NCBI RefSeq assembly: GCF_009664365.1
Contig: NZ_CP044310.1
Location: forward strand, 6,015,501 to 6,079,500
Reading direction: 5' to 3'
Origin: Paenibacillus xylanilyticus
Lineage (GTDB): Bacteria; Bacillota; Bacilli; Paenibacillales; Paenibacillaceae
DNA: 64,000 bases
Made by a program: the position numbers and the translations under genes. The notes under the pieces were generated by a model. It was not told the DNA's origin, did no database searches, and worked only from the letters and a program-made list of their open reading frames with translations. Numbering within the stretch: position 1 is the stretch's first letter; each line of letters opens with the position of its first letter. Positions 16,345 through 25,673 of this stretch are shown one piece after another.

Positions 16345-17169
16345 TCAGGATTTTTCTGCGTGTGCTGCAGCAACATATCGTCCCAGTTCAACGATGAGTG
16401 CTCCCATCTTTTCTTCCTCCGGAACAACAAGTGCTTCAATTCCTTCTTCACGCATGGCGTTTGCAGTCACCTTACCTACAGATGCAGGAATCACACCGTC
16501 CCGGAAAGCCTGCTGCATCTGTTCCAGCTTGCCTTGGGAAGCTGCGTATGCTGCCAGAAACCGTACTTGGGGGCCGCTGGTGAATGCTACGGCATCGACC
16601 TCATGCTGCACGATTTCATTCAAAAGCAGTTCCAGTTCGGCCTCTTCCGGTGGTACATGGCGATAAGGCAGAACCTGTCTTACTTCAGCACCCTGTTCTT
16701 CCAGCCAGTTGACCAGCTTCGGTGCAGTTTCTCCATGAAGCTGGAGCATGACTTTTTTGCCGGCAAGATTATGTGGCGCGAATTCTCGGATCAGTCCGTC
16801 CGTACTACCGTCATCATCCCGGACCAGCGGTGCAAGCTTGCGCTTGCGAAGTGAGTTCACCGTTTTGTATCCTCTTGCTGCAATGGAGGCTTCCGCCAAG
16901 ACATCCAGCAGTTGACCAGCTATGTCCATATCCTCTGCCATTTCAAATATGGCATCCAGTCCCATGCCTGTAGTTAATACCGCCCAGTCGGGTGGATCAG
17001 AGATCAAGGAGACGAGACCGTCGCGTATGTTCCGATCATCCAGGAATACCGTTCCCTGTGCTGGCCGCACGAGTGGAATACCACCCATTTTCTCAACTAA
17101 CAACGCCATTTCCTTGGATTTACGCGGTCCCGTCAGTGCTACACGTATACCGGCCAAATGTTGAGCCAT
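16345..17169 (-). CDS. hemD: uroporphyrinogen-III synthase family protein
   Basis: A 274-aa HemD-type protein, which cyclises hydroxymethylbilane to uroporphyrinogen III, the branch-point precursor of siroheme and cobalamin. The two-lobed fold shows as GIRVALTGPRKSKEMALLVEKMGG at the N-terminus, DWAVLTTGMGLDAIFE, the hinge region, and VDAVAFTSGPQVRFL plus IPASVGKVTANAMREEG in the second lobe. The ATG at 17169 has GGGGGGA 6 nt upstream. It stands alone with its own terminator just upstream of the cobalamin riboswitch, so it is placed with, but not under the control of, the B12 switch. Confidence 0.88.
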   Translation of the reverse strand: MAQHLAGIRVALTGPRKSKEMALLVEKMGGIPLVRPAQGTVFLDDRNIRDGLVSLISDPPDWAVLTTGMGLDAIFEMAEDMDIAGQLLDVLAEASIAARGYKTVNSLRKRKLAPLVRDDDGSTDGLIREFAPHNLAGKKVMLQLHGETAPKLVNWLEEQGAEVRQVLPYRHVPPEEAELELLLNEIVQHEVDAVAFTSGPQVRFLAAYAASQGKLEQMQQAFRDGVIPASVGKVTANAMREEGIEALVVPEEEKMGALIVELGRYVAAAHAEKS

Positions 17170-17299
17170 TCATGTTCCCCCCAGTTCGTTCGTCCGAACG
17201 TCATTCGTTTGACTACAGTATACAGGGTAGTTTCATGGAGGGAAACCTTGTTTCACGTCATTTGGCGTGTTCTTCTATAACGATTTTTTATGATTGGCA

Positions 17300-18502
17300 T
17301 CAGGAAGGCTGAAGCTCGCCCCCCTGCATTTCATCTTTTCCTGTGTTGTCTTCCTGATCGGAATTGCGTCCTTTCTTCTCCTGCTCATGCTGTTTTTGGG
17401 TTGTATCGCGATGGTTCTCTCCTTGGCGTGAGGAACCCCTTTCCTTTTTACGTGGTCGAAGAAACACAAAAAGAATGATTGGAAAGATCACTTCGAACAG
17501 AATGGCAATCCATGTCCATTCCCGCGTGAAGCGGAACAGCTGAATTGCATTTTTGAAAAACCAGAACGCACATACGAATCCTACCAGTGCAACAGGACCT
17601 GTCATGAGCTTCCCGGATACCTTAGGAATCATTCGCTTCAATCCCCAGCAGATAAAAAACAGATCAAAGGCAATTTTCGTGATCATCGCCGGCAGGGTAA
17701 CTGCAGCTAAAGCCAGGTCAAATCGGTCCAGAAAATCACTGACCTGCAGTTGTCTGGCGAGCTCGTAAGATGGATATACCAGCCTTGATGCAATGGGTAC
17801 ACCAATTGAAGTAATGGTCTCCACCATGATTAACATCATCAGCAGGGCAGCGATCGTAATCCCCCATGCCACGGATTTGAAACGAAAGTCCCTCCCCTTG
17901 ACCACAAAAGGCAATGCTATCATCTCCCCGAAGAAAGAGAAGATATACCAGCTTCCTTTGCCCACACCTGCAGCATCAATATCAAAGTATGGCATGAGGT
18001 TATCCAGATTGATTTGTTGAATGAGCATGAATGGAACAATGACCGAGTTCAATAAAAAGAGTGTAATGTATAACTCGGACATCCCAATCAGAGAACCCAG
18101 CCCGCCCCTTACGATGAACACTGCCATCACCAACAGAGACAGTACAATGATCGAGATTGGTGTTGTCTCCAATAAAGTGATGCTGACATAGTCACCGATG
18201 AGGCGAATGTCACGGGCAAACACAATCAGAAAGAAGAAGATATACAACGACCCTGCCAGCCGTCCCAACAGAGGGAACCTTTCGACCAAAGATTCGAACA
18301 GGTCCTGATCAGGAAATCTCCCCTGTACACGATTCAACATCCACATGGAGCCAACCATAACGATAAAAACGGGGATATAGGATAGATAGGCATGCTGCTC
18401 AGCATAAAATATCGCTTGAGCATGCGGCTGTATTAGCGTATTTGTTATGCTTAATAGCATGATAAGCAGTACCAGTTGACGGTTGGTAACCCCTTGATTC
18501 AT
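17300..18502 (-). CDS. spore germinant receptor B subunit (GerAB-type transporter)
   Basis: A 400-aa integral membrane protein with about ten hydrophobic segments up to residue 345, matching the amino acid/polyamine/organocation-like B subunits of GerA-type germinant receptors (N-terminal VTNRQLVLLIMLLSITNTLIQPHAQ; family-typical VYPSYELARQLQVSDFLDRFD). B subunits sense germinants in the spore inner membrane. The last 55 residues are a polar Lys/Gln/Glu tail, longer than usual. It is the last gene of the operon (order A-C-small D-B). Its ATG is preceded by GGAGGGAAGGA. The germinant cannot be told from sequence. Confidence 0.88.
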   Translation of the reverse strand: MNQGVTNRQLVLLIMLLSITNTLIQPHAQAIFYAEQHAYLSYIPVFIVMVGSMWMLNRVQGRFPDQDLFESLVERFPLLGRLAGSLYIFFFLIVFARDIRLIGDYVSITLLETTPISIIVLSLLVMAVFIVRGGLGSLIGMSELYITLFLLNSVIVPFMLIQQINLDNLMPYFDIDAAGVGKGSWYIFSFFGEMIALPFVVKGRDFRFKSVAWGITIAALLMMLIMVETITSIGVPIASRLVYPSYELARQLQVSDFLDRFDLALAAVTLPAMITKIAFDLFFICWGLKRMIPKVSGKLMTGPVALVGFVCAFWFFKNAIQLFRFTREWTWIAILFEVIFPIILFVFLRPRKKERGSSRQGENHRDTTQKQHEQEKKGRNSDQEDNTGKDEMQGGELQPS

Positions 18503-18555
18503 TCCTTCCCTCCTTTCTATGTTAACAAGCCAAACGTCCTAGACCAGGTTCCTGT

Positions 18556-18777
18556 TCAAGGTAATGGAAGAAGCCGCTGGATCAAGTGTGTTAACCATAC
18601 AGTTAGGAAGAAGGTTTTACTCAGGTGAGTAACCTGAAACCAAATCCCGATGCTTACTGCAATTACCCCATAAGATAACCATCGGTTAATCGCCGCTGCC
18701 TGTTTCAAGTGCTTAAAGTCCATGAAAACAACAGCGATGACCATTGCCAGATAAGTAAACATGAGCGGCTTAATCAT
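18556..18777 (-). CDS. small two-TM protein of a ger operon (D-subunit type)
   Basis: A 73-aa protein with two hydrophobic helices (about residues 5-20 and 33-50) and a short polar loop. Its position between the C and B subunit genes, together with size and topology, fits the small D subunits reported in some GerA-type operons. I cannot confirm family membership from sequence. The ATG at 18777 is preceded by GAGGAG and overlaps the C-subunit stop, so it is translated with it. Confidence 0.65.
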   Translation of the reverse strand: MIKPLMFTYLAMVIAVVFMDFKHLKQAAAINRWLSYGVIAVSIGIWFQVTHLSKTFFLTVWLTHLIQRLLPLP

Positions 18778-19969
18778 GCACGATCTCCTCCTCGGTCAAT
18801 CCAATCGGCTTATTCGTAATGCCTACATTCTCAATGACGATATGGGGCTCTACCACGACTTCCATATTCGGATAAATGTCATACCAACGTTCCTTGATCC
18901 TGTCCCATTCTTTCGGCATCTGCTGATGTATGGAACGACCCAGCCCCAGAATGTCGGCATTATACTTGCTCTGGAGCAGCCTTACGCCCTCCTCGATATC
19001 TTCCTTCACTTTTTTGTGAACAGCTTCGTTAAGCGTCAAAATCTCACGTTCCCGCAGGTCGCCGTAATTCGATTCGTTATCCACCAAAACTCCCTTGGCG
19101 TATAGTTGAATCGTGACACTCACTTTGTCATTACGAATATGCGGCTGGAACGAAGAATTGTTTTCGTTCAGCTTCAGGAACAACGTCCCCTCTCCCTCTG
19201 GAGCTTTAACCATTACCTCTGGCGTATTGGCTTCACCCATGGCCAAAATCAGTGCATCTGCTGGTGCCTTTTCGATCATTCCCACCAGTTTGTCCTTTTT
19301 GAAGATAGCCAGTCCATCCAGCTTGATATTGGTTTTGACATCCTTCCAATCCTTCGGTACATTTTCCGAAACGGAAGCAATCGGGAGAAAGGGATCGATT
19401 CCGTCCGAGAGGATGGAGTCGATAAATACTTTCAGGGAGCGCGGATGCCGCATATTCAGGAAGCATAGCTCCCGTACCATCTCCGAAGGGAATTTTTCAA
19501 TCGGTGCGTCTGTATCAAGAACCTTAAATGCTTCCCCCTTGGTCACGACTGGCATGGCTGACAGGCGGTTCAGCGGATATCTGGTTAATAGGTCCAGCAT
19601 CGGAGCAATGCCTTCCCTGGCCAGATCCTCTCCGATGAGCAGCGTACGACGATGGGCATAATAGAGGCGCCGGGATAGAGCCTTTTGCCCTTCTAGCGAG
19701 GTCCCGCGAAACGTTTTGGCGGTTGTGGACAGCATGAACCAGGATTTGTCCCCGCTTGTCCCTCCCCCGCCGCCTTCACTTCCCGAAGCACCGGATTGAC
19801 CCGGAAGCGCAATCTGCAGACTTGTCCTGTAATCCTGTTTCTCCTTGTCCACGGCTATGCCAATGACAAAGGCAATATCATTAATCTCTTCCCGATCCCA
19901 GCAGCCAGATAACAAAAGGGTACACAGGAACAAAAGCACTACGGTGCGGTATTTCTGCATGAAATGCAT
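18770..19969 (-). CDS. Ger(x)C family germination lipoprotein
   Basis: About 399 aa. It is the C subunit of the receptor: a signal peptide with lipobox (LLLSGC, lipidated Cys near residue 22), then the family signature WDREEINDIAFVIGIAVDK and the three-domain GerC body. It is exported and anchored on the outer face of the spore inner membrane. The ATG at 19969 is used because AGGAGG lies upstream and it follows the A-subunit stop by 4 nt; the longer ORF to 20005 would lie inside the A gene. A Gly/Ser-rich loop (GASGSEGGGGGTSGDKS) near residue 65 is a local insertion. Confidence 0.9.
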   Translation of the reverse strand: MHFMQKYRTVVLLFLCTLLLSGCWDREEINDIAFVIGIAVDKEKQDYRTSLQIALPGQSGASGSEGGGGGTSGDKSWFMLSTTAKTFRGTSLEGQKALSRRLYYAHRRTLLIGEDLAREGIAPMLDLLTRYPLNRLSAMPVVTKGEAFKVLDTDAPIEKFPSEMVRELCFLNMRHPRSLKVFIDSILSDGIDPFLPIASVSENVPKDWKDVKTNIKLDGLAIFKKDKLVGMIEKAPADALILAMGEANTPEVMVKAPEGEGTLFLKLNENNSSFQPHIRNDKVSVTIQLYAKGVLVDNESNYGDLREREILTLNEAVHKKVKEDIEEGVRLLQSKYNADILGLGRSIHQQMPKEWDRIKERWYDIYPNMEVVVEPHIVIENVGITNKPIGLTEEEIVHD

Positions 19970-19973
19970 GAGC

Positions 19974-21557
19974 TTACCACCCCTCCTCTGCTTCCGGCGA
20001 TCCATTAATCTTGGCGTTCATCCGCTTCTTATCATGATGAACCGTGGAAGGACGATTGATCATTCTCCACCATGGTGTACGAATTACAATATCCTTGGTA
20101 TCCGTTCTGTGATATGGACTCAGCCCTGACAGATAAGGGACCCCGAAGGAAGTCATCTGCGTCAGATGGACCGAGATCAATACCAGTCCGATAACAATAC
20201 CGTACAGTCCAAGTGCTCCGGCGAGGAGCATGATCGGAAACCGCAGCAGACGAACTGTAATGGCAAAGTTAAAGCGCGGGATGGTAAACGATGCAATACC
20301 TGTCATGGATACGATGATAACCATGGGCGCCGATACAATCCCGGCCTGAACCGCAGCCTGCCCGATTACGAGTGCACCCAGGATGCTGACTGCCTGACCC
20401 ACCGTCTTCGGTAACCTGACCCCCGCTTCACGCAAGGCTTCGAATGAAAGTTCCATAATAAGAGCTTCCACCAAAGCCGGGAACGGAATGGCTTCCCTGG
20501 CTCCGGCAATACTCAGAATCAACGTTGTTGGAAGCATATCCTGATGAAACGTTGTGATGGCGATATAAAGCGCTGGCAGAAACAAGGCAATGGCCACGAA
20601 CAGAAACCGGATCCATCGCACCAGATTGGTGATAAAGAACCGTTCATAATAGTCCTCACTGGCCTGCAGCATCTGCCACATGGTCACCGGACCAATCAGG
20701 GCAAACGGACTGCCGTCCACCAGAATCGCAAAGCGGCCCTCCAGCAGGTTCCCCACGACCGTATCCGGGCGTTCCGTATAATGCATCTGTGGGAATGGGG
20801 AATATGGATGATCTTCAATCAATTCCTCGATATATCCCGTTTCCAGAATGCCATCAATCTTGATCTTGTTCAGGCGGTCCTTGACATCCTTGATATGGTT
20901 CGAATCCGCTATTCCGTCCAGATATGTCAATACCACATTGGTCTTGGTCTCTGTCCCGATGGTCATGCTCAACATTTTGAGTGACGAATTCTTCAACTTG
21001 AATCGGATCAGAGCTGTATTTACACGAAGTGTCTCCGTAAATCCTTCGCGGGGTCCCCGAATAACCGATTCGGTTTGAGGTTCCTCTACTCCCCGGCGCA
21101 CGCCGCCTTTGACATTAAAGAGCCAGGCTTCCCGGCTTCCATTAATCAACAGTAGGGCCGATGCCTCCAGCACACCATCGGCTGCTTCCGCCCAGGAGTC
21201 CACCTTTTTCACCTGTGTTAGCGCAATGCGTGTATCATCGATGGGGACGTCAGGCTCATCGGTACGCTGCTCGACCAGCCCCCGGATGAGTGGACGGAGC
21301 ATATGATCCTGGATATCAGCTGAATTGACAATCCCTTCGATATACACCAGAAGTCCCTGAACTTCAGGGGATATCATGACATTGCGGAATACCACATCCG
21401 AACTGTCCGAGAAAATGTCTTCCAGGGCAAGCATATGGCTCTCATGCGTCAATCCGATCGGCTGCTTCAGTATGGGCGGAGACGGCAGCCCCAAGGGGAT
21501 ATGTTTTTTTTCGGCTGCGTTTGAGGCAGCTTCTTTTCCTGTTGTCCTGTCGGCCAT
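19974..21557 (-). CDS. spore germinant receptor A subunit (GerA family)
   Basis: A 527-aa GerAA-type protein. It has a large N-terminal soluble domain (residues about 1-290; typical EGRFAILVDGSPFALIGPVT near 285) and about five C-terminal membrane segments containing the family motif REAIPFPALVEALIMELSFEALREAGVRLP. A subunits are recently described as forming oligomeric ion channels in the receptor. It is first in the operon; the ATG at 21557 follows CGGAGGG. A promoter for the forespore sigma factor is expected upstream but I could not identify one confidently. Confidence 0.92.
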   Translation of the reverse strand: MADRTTGKEAASNAAEKKHIPLGLPSPPILKQPIGLTHESHMLALEDIFSDSSDVVFRNVMISPEVQGLLVYIEGIVNSADIQDHMLRPLIRGLVEQRTDEPDVPIDDTRIALTQVKKVDSWAEAADGVLEASALLLINGSREAWLFNVKGGVRRGVEEPQTESVIRGPREGFTETLRVNTALIRFKLKNSSLKMLSMTIGTETKTNVVLTYLDGIADSNHIKDVKDRLNKIKIDGILETGYIEELIEDHPYSPFPQMHYTERPDTVVGNLLEGRFAILVDGSPFALIGPVTMWQMLQASEDYYERFFITNLVRWIRFLFVAIALFLPALYIAITTFHQDMLPTTLILSIAGAREAIPFPALVEALIMELSFEALREAGVRLPKTVGQAVSILGALVIGQAAVQAGIVSAPMVIIVSMTGIASFTIPRFNFAITVRLLRFPIMLLAGALGLYGIVIGLVLISVHLTQMTSFGVPYLSGLSPYHRTDTKDIVIRTPWWRMINRPSTVHHDKKRMNAKINGSPEAEEGW

Positions 21558-21663
21558 GTCCGTCCCTCCGCTCTTTTTTTATACAAGGTAGCTTGTGCCA
21601 AATGAACGGGAATTATGTGGACGATTTACAAAAATCCATGCATGCTTCCGTCTTCAGGAAAAC

Positions 21664-21695
21664 AAAAAAAAGATCCCTGCGTTCGCAGAGATCCT
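21664..21695 (-). terminator. terminator after the siderophore-binding protein gene
   Basis: The minus strand has AGGATCTCTGCG, AAC, then CGCAGGGATCT followed by T8. It ends the siderophore importer transcript and also sits upstream of the ger operon. Confidence 0.85.
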
Positions 21696-21734
21696 TTCTT
21701 CCCCATTCCAATATGTTGCTGTTATATACTTCCG

Positions 21735-22721
21735 TTATTCGACGCTTGCGTCCACTTCCTTGATCATTTCCTGAATGGATTCCAGGCCGCCACCGGACAA
21801 GTACCAGTAGTTCGGATCAAGGTACACAATGTGTCCTTCTTTGTACGCTGTTGTATTCTTAACCAGATCATTCTCGATGACCTGTTTAGCTGGAGCTGCT
21901 TCCCCGCTGCCTGCAACCACTGCGCTGCGGTCTACCACAAACAGGTAATCCGGATTGGTCTCCATGACATATTCAAAGGAAACGCTCTGTCCATGCGTGG
22001 ACACTTCAATATTGGCGTCTGCTGGTTTAAAACCAAATACGTCATGAATGATTCCAAATCGAGAGCCTGCACCATATGCGCTCAGTTTGCCTTCGTTTGT
22101 CAGCACGATCAGTGCGTTTTTGCCTGCTGCCGTTACCTTGTCTTTCAATGCTTGGGCAGATGCTTCAATGGTCGTCAATGCTTGCTCCGCTTCTGCTTCC
22201 TTGCCGAAAATCTCACCAAGTGTCTTCACGTTTTCCGTCAGGGAATTCATGTAATCCTCGTTGTCTACTGCCATATGAATGGTCGGTGCAATCTTGCTCA
22301 ATTCTTCATATGAATCGGCCAAACGTCCCGAGATAATAATCAGGTCAGGGCTCATCGCATTTACTTTCTCAAAATCGGCTTCTTTCAAACTGCCCACGTT
22401 GGTGTACTTGGCGTCTTTATACTTTTCCAAATATGGAGGAACGCCTTCTTGAGGAACACCGGCAACTTCTACGCCCAACTGATCCAGGGTGTCCAGTACA
22501 CCATAGTCAAACACCACCACGTTTTGCGGATTTTTCTTCACTTTGGTCTCGCCAAGTTGATGTTTAATCACAATCTCCTCATTGGACTGTGCTGCCCCCG
22601 CATTGGCCTCTGAACCTGTACCTGTGCTCGCACCCGCATTCTCCGCTGTTTTATTACCTCCGCATGCTGCCAGCACCACAGACAATACAACGAGCAGCGT
22701 AAACAACCAACCCTTTTTCAT
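21735..22721 (-). CDS. iron-siderophore ABC transporter substrate-binding lipoprotein (YclQ type)
   Basis: 328 aa. A signal peptide with lipobox (LAACGG, Cys near residue 20) is followed by an Ala/Ser/Gly-rich spacer and a class III periplasmic-binding fold (VVVFDYGVLDTLDQLGVEVAGVP, DLIIISGRLADSY, the long helix, LIVLTNEGKLSAYGAGSRFG). The YGAGSRFGIIHDVFG segment resembles petrobactin/catecholate binders such as B. subtilis YclQ. It is the last gene of the importer operon, 40 bp after the ATPase gene. It captures ferric siderophore outside the membrane. Confidence 0.88.
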   Translation of the reverse strand: MKKGWLFTLLVVLSVVLAACGGNKTAENAGASTGTGSEANAGAAQSNEEIVIKHQLGETKVKKNPQNVVVFDYGVLDTLDQLGVEVAGVPQEGVPPYLEKYKDAKYTNVGSLKEADFEKVNAMSPDLIIISGRLADSYEELSKIAPTIHMAVDNEDYMNSLTENVKTLGEIFGKEAEAEQALTTIEASAQALKDKVTAAGKNALIVLTNEGKLSAYGAGSRFGIIHDVFGFKPADANIEVSTHGQSVSFEYVMETNPDYLFVVDRSAVVAGSGEAAPAKQVIENDLVKNTTAYKEGHIVYLDPNYWYLSGGGLESIQEMIKEVDASVE

Positions 22722-22760
22722 AAATAGACACCTCTCACTCTCTATATTGGTTTAATTTTC

Positions 22761-23519
22761 TTACGAAAAGTACACACAAATCTTGCGTCCATCAATCACC
22801 TGCACCGGAATATGCATGTCATATACCTGCTGTAATACTTCCGTATCAATGATATCTTCGGTTTTACCTTCCTGAACAACCCGGCCCTCCTTGAGCGCAA
22901 CAATATAATCGGAGTAGCAGGATGCAAAATTGATGTCATGAATGACAATGACTATCGTTTTGCCAAGCTCGTCCACCATTCTGCGCAGTACTTTCATAAT
23001 CTGCACGGAATGTTTCATGTCCAGGTTGTTCAGCGGTTCATCCAGCAGAATATATTCAGTGTTCTGGGCAATAACCATCGCGATGTACGCCCGCTGCCGC
23101 TGTCCACCACTAAGCTCGTCCAAATACCGTTTGCGGTACGGACCAAGATCCATATAATCAATGGCTTCCTGTATCCACTGACGGTCTTCCGGAGTAAGCC
23201 GTCCTTGGGAGTAAGGGAAACGACCGAACGCCACCAGATCCTCCACCGTCAGCCTGATATTGATATGGTTGGATTGTTTAAGCACGGATATTTTCTTGGA
23301 TAACTCCTTGCTCTTCCAGCCTTCAATTTCCTTGCCTTCAATCAGGACCTGACCGGTGTCTTTGCCAATGAGCCTGGTGATCATGGATAACAGTGTACTT
23401 TTGCCGGCACCGTTCGGTCCGATAAAGGACGTGATCTTGCCTTTGGCAATATTCAGTGATACGTCATCCACTACCCGGACGCCGCCGTATTGTTTTGAGA
23501 CATTTCTGACTTCTACCAC
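22761..23519 (-). CDS. iron-siderophore ABC transporter ATP-binding protein (YclP type)
   Basis: A 252-aa ABC ATPase. Walker A is GPNGAGKST (about 34-42), the signature is LSGGQRQRAYIA, Walker B is YILLDEPLNNLD, and the switch His is in IVIHDINFA. It powers uptake through the two permeases encoded upstream. It starts with GTG at 23519 with AAAGGAG upstream and overlaps the permease stop by 7 nt. Confidence 0.92.
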   Translation of the reverse strand: MVEVRNVSKQYGGVRVVDDVSLNIAKGKITSFIGPNGAGKSTLLSMITRLIGKDTGQVLIEGKEIEGWKSKELSKKISVLKQSNHINIRLTVEDLVAFGRFPYSQGRLTPEDRQWIQEAIDYMDLGPYRKRYLDELSGGQRQRAYIAMVIAQNTEYILLDEPLNNLDMKHSVQIMKVLRRMVDELGKTIVIVIHDINFASCYSDYIVALKEGRVVQEGKTEDIIDTEVLQQVYDMHIPVQVIDGRKICVYFS

Positions 23520-24481
23520 GACTTACTCTCCTTTAGCAGCAAATAGATGAAATACACACCGCCTACAAAGTTGATAATGACACTTACGGTTGTGGAGAAG
23601 GTGAATACCCGTTCCACGATCAGCTGTCCGCCTACCAAGGCAACGACGGCGATGATGACCGAGCCCCAGATCAGCACGGTATGCCGGTGTGTCCGGAACA
23701 CCTGATGAGCCAGATTCACGACCAGCAATCCCAGGAACATGATCGGACCTACAAGTGCAGTAGAGATGGACACCAGCACCATGACAACGAGCAGCAGCCG
23801 TTTCACGATATAGTGGTAATCCACACCGAGGTTCACCGCATGATCCTTCCCAAGTGCCAGAACATCAAGATACTTCGTGAATTTCCGCGCATACAGCAGG
23901 ATCAGAAGGATGGAAGCCATCGAAATGATCAACAGATCCGTATTTACATTGTTAAAGCTGGCAAACATTTTGCCTTGCAGGATGAGAAACTCATTGGGAT
24001 CAATCAGGACCTCCATGAAGGAGGATAGGCTCTGAAAGAGCGTTCCCAGAATCAGGCCCACAAGCAGCAGCAGATAGATATTGCGCCCTCGTTCCCGCCT
24101 GAACATGAATTGATGCAGCAGCAGGGCAAAGAGAGTCATTAGCAGGACTGACACTGCAAAATTAAGATTTTTATTTACAAAGCTGATGTGACTGCTTCCA
24201 AATACAAACACCGCAAACGTCTGAAACAGCATATACAGGGAGTCGAGTCCCATGATGCCAGGCGTTAGGATGCGATTGTTGGTTATCGTTTGGAAGATGG
24301 CCGTTGAGTATGCAATACATGCTCCGGTGAGCACGATGGCCAGAATCTTCTTCCCCCGGCGCGGCAGGATGTAGTCCCAGTTGCCCCCCGACTGAATGAC
24401 CAGAAACACACCAATCAGAATGAGCGCCGCTGCGATCAAGATGCCAAACTTTAGCGTATTCGCTGAATATTTCATTCTCAT
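23513..24481 (-). CDS. iron-siderophore ABC transporter permease 2 (YclO type)
   Basis: A 322-aa FecCD-family permease with about nine membrane segments. The conserved GPIMFLGLLVVNLAHQVF (coupling-helix region, near 240) is the FecCD hallmark. The start ATG overlaps the stop of the preceding permease gene (ATGA). It forms the heteromeric channel with the neighbouring permease. Confidence 0.92.
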   Translation of the reverse strand: MRMKYSANTLKFGILIAAALILIGVFLVIQSGGNWDYILPRRGKKILAIVLTGACIAYSTAIFQTITNNRILTPGIMGLDSLYMLFQTFAVFVFGSSHISFVNKNLNFAVSVLLMTLFALLLHQFMFRRERGRNIYLLLLVGLILGTLFQSLSSFMEVLIDPNEFLILQGKMFASFNNVNTDLLIISMASILLILLYARKFTKYLDVLALGKDHAVNLGVDYHYIVKRLLLVVMVLVSISTALVGPIMFLGLLVVNLAHQVFRTHRHTVLIWGSVIIAVVALVGGQLIVERVFTFSTTVSVIINFVGGVYFIYLLLKESKSW

Positions 24482-25431
24482 GACCCATTTGCCTTTCTTC
24501 GAAGCAGTAAATACAGAAACAGCACACTGCCTACGACTCCCACTGTCAAACTGATGGACAGCTGGTACGGATAAACAATCAATTGACCCAGAATGTCACA
24601 GACCAGAACGAATATCGCTCCAAGTACGGCCGTATGGGGCAGCGTGTCACGCAAGTTATCTCCCTTATAAAGCGTCACAATGTTGGGTACGACCAGACCC
24701 AAAAACGGAATGGTGCCTACGGTGATAATGACTACAGCCGAGACCATGGCTACCAGAATCAATCCGAGGTTCACCACTCTCCGATATGCCAGGCCCAGGT
24801 TGGTTGCGAAGTCTTCTCCCATCCCCGCCAGTGTGAAACGGTTGGCGAAGAGATAGACGATAATCAGCAGCGGAATACTGATATAGATCAATTCATATCG
24901 GCCCTTCATGATGGTGGAGAAGTCACCTTGCAGCCAAGAGGATATGTTTTGGATCAAATCGTTTTTGTAAGCAAAAAAGGTCGTCACCGAACTAACGATA
25001 TTACCGAACATCAAGCCCAGAAGAGCGATGTAGATCGTGTCCTTGAATTTAACCTTCTCGAGTATTCGCATAAAGATCAGCGTACCTGCCAGGGCAAAGG
25101 CGAAGGCAACCAGCATTTTTTGCAGAGAGGACGCGCCAGGGAACCACATCAGGGTCACCAGAATTCCAAGTCTTGCGGAATCCATGGTGCCTGCTGTTGT
25201 AGGCGAAACAAACCGGTTGCGTGTCAGCTGCTGCATAATCAGACCAATCACGCTCATACTGATGCCCGCGACCAGAATGCTGATCAGACGGGGAAACCGG
25301 CTGACTTGCAGTACCTGCAGCTGCACTGGGGTCAAGTGGAATATATCCAGGGGCGAAATGTCCGAGTTGCCGATAAATATGTAAACGAAAGACAGAACAA
25401 CCAGTGCGATCAACATATAACCTAACTTCAT
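24478..25431 (-). CDS. iron-siderophore ABC transporter permease 1 (YclN type)
   Basis: A 317-aa FecCD-family permease with FPRLISILVAGISMSVIGLIMQQLTRN near residue 50 and GTIPFLGLVVPNIVTLYKGDN (coupling helix) near 235. It is first in the operon, downstream of a strong promoter with a Fur-type box. It pairs with the second permease, with which it shares a 4-nt overlap. Confidence 0.92.
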   Translation of the reverse strand: MKLGYMLIALVVLSFVYIFIGNSDISPLDIFHLTPVQLQVLQVSRFPRLISILVAGISMSVIGLIMQQLTRNRFVSPTTAGTMDSARLGILVTLMWFPGASSLQKMLVAFAFALAGTLIFMRILEKVKFKDTIYIALLGLMFGNIVSSVTTFFAYKNDLIQNISSWLQGDFSTIMKGRYELIYISIPLLIIVYLFANRFTLAGMGEDFATNLGLAYRRVVNLGLILVAMVSAVVIITVGTIPFLGLVVPNIVTLYKGDNLRDTLPHTAVLGAIFVLVCDILGQLIVYPYQLSISLTVGVVGSVLFLYLLLRRKANGS

Positions 25432-25491
25432 CTCTCTACTAAACCCCTCACCGATAGCCTTATGACAACATAATGACTCTATTCTTCCATA

Positions 25492-25513
25492 TGATATTGA
25501 TATTCATTATCAA
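25492..25513. promoter_or_regulatory. Fur box
   Basis: Minus-strand TTGATAATGAATATCAATATCA closely matches the GATAATGATAATCATTATC Fur consensus. It lies about 10 bp downstream of a perfect -10, over the start of transcription, so iron-loaded Fur would block the importer operon. Confidence 0.85.
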
Positions 25514-25522
25514 TTAATATGG

Positions 25523-25552
25523 ATTATATCTATATTAATTTCCAGATGTCAA
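25523..25552 (-). promoter_or_regulatory. sigma-A promoter of the siderophore importer
   Basis: On the minus strand, TTGACA (25552-25547) and TATAAT (25528-25523) both match the consensus exactly, with an 18-bp spacer. Such a strong promoter fits a gene set held off by Fur. Confidence 0.85.
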
Positions 25553-25625
25553 CCTTCCGTAACTTCGCAATTTCTGGGATTTCCTAAAACAACCTAAAAA
25601 ACATCACATGCCATATGAAATAGAC

Positions 25626-25658
25626 AAAAAGAAATAGGCCTTCCGGTATGGAAGACCC
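25626..25658 (-). terminator. terminator after the 111-aa gene
   Basis: The minus strand has GGTCTTCC, a 5-nt loop and GGAAGGCC followed by TATTTCTTTTT. It ends the pirin/111-aa transcript. Confidence 0.75.
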
Positions 25659-25673
25659 ATCTACGTATGATCA

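Noticed and set aside
21558..21660. Forespore sigma-G promoter of the ger operon
   Set aside because: Expected from biology, but no convincing -35/-10 pair was found.
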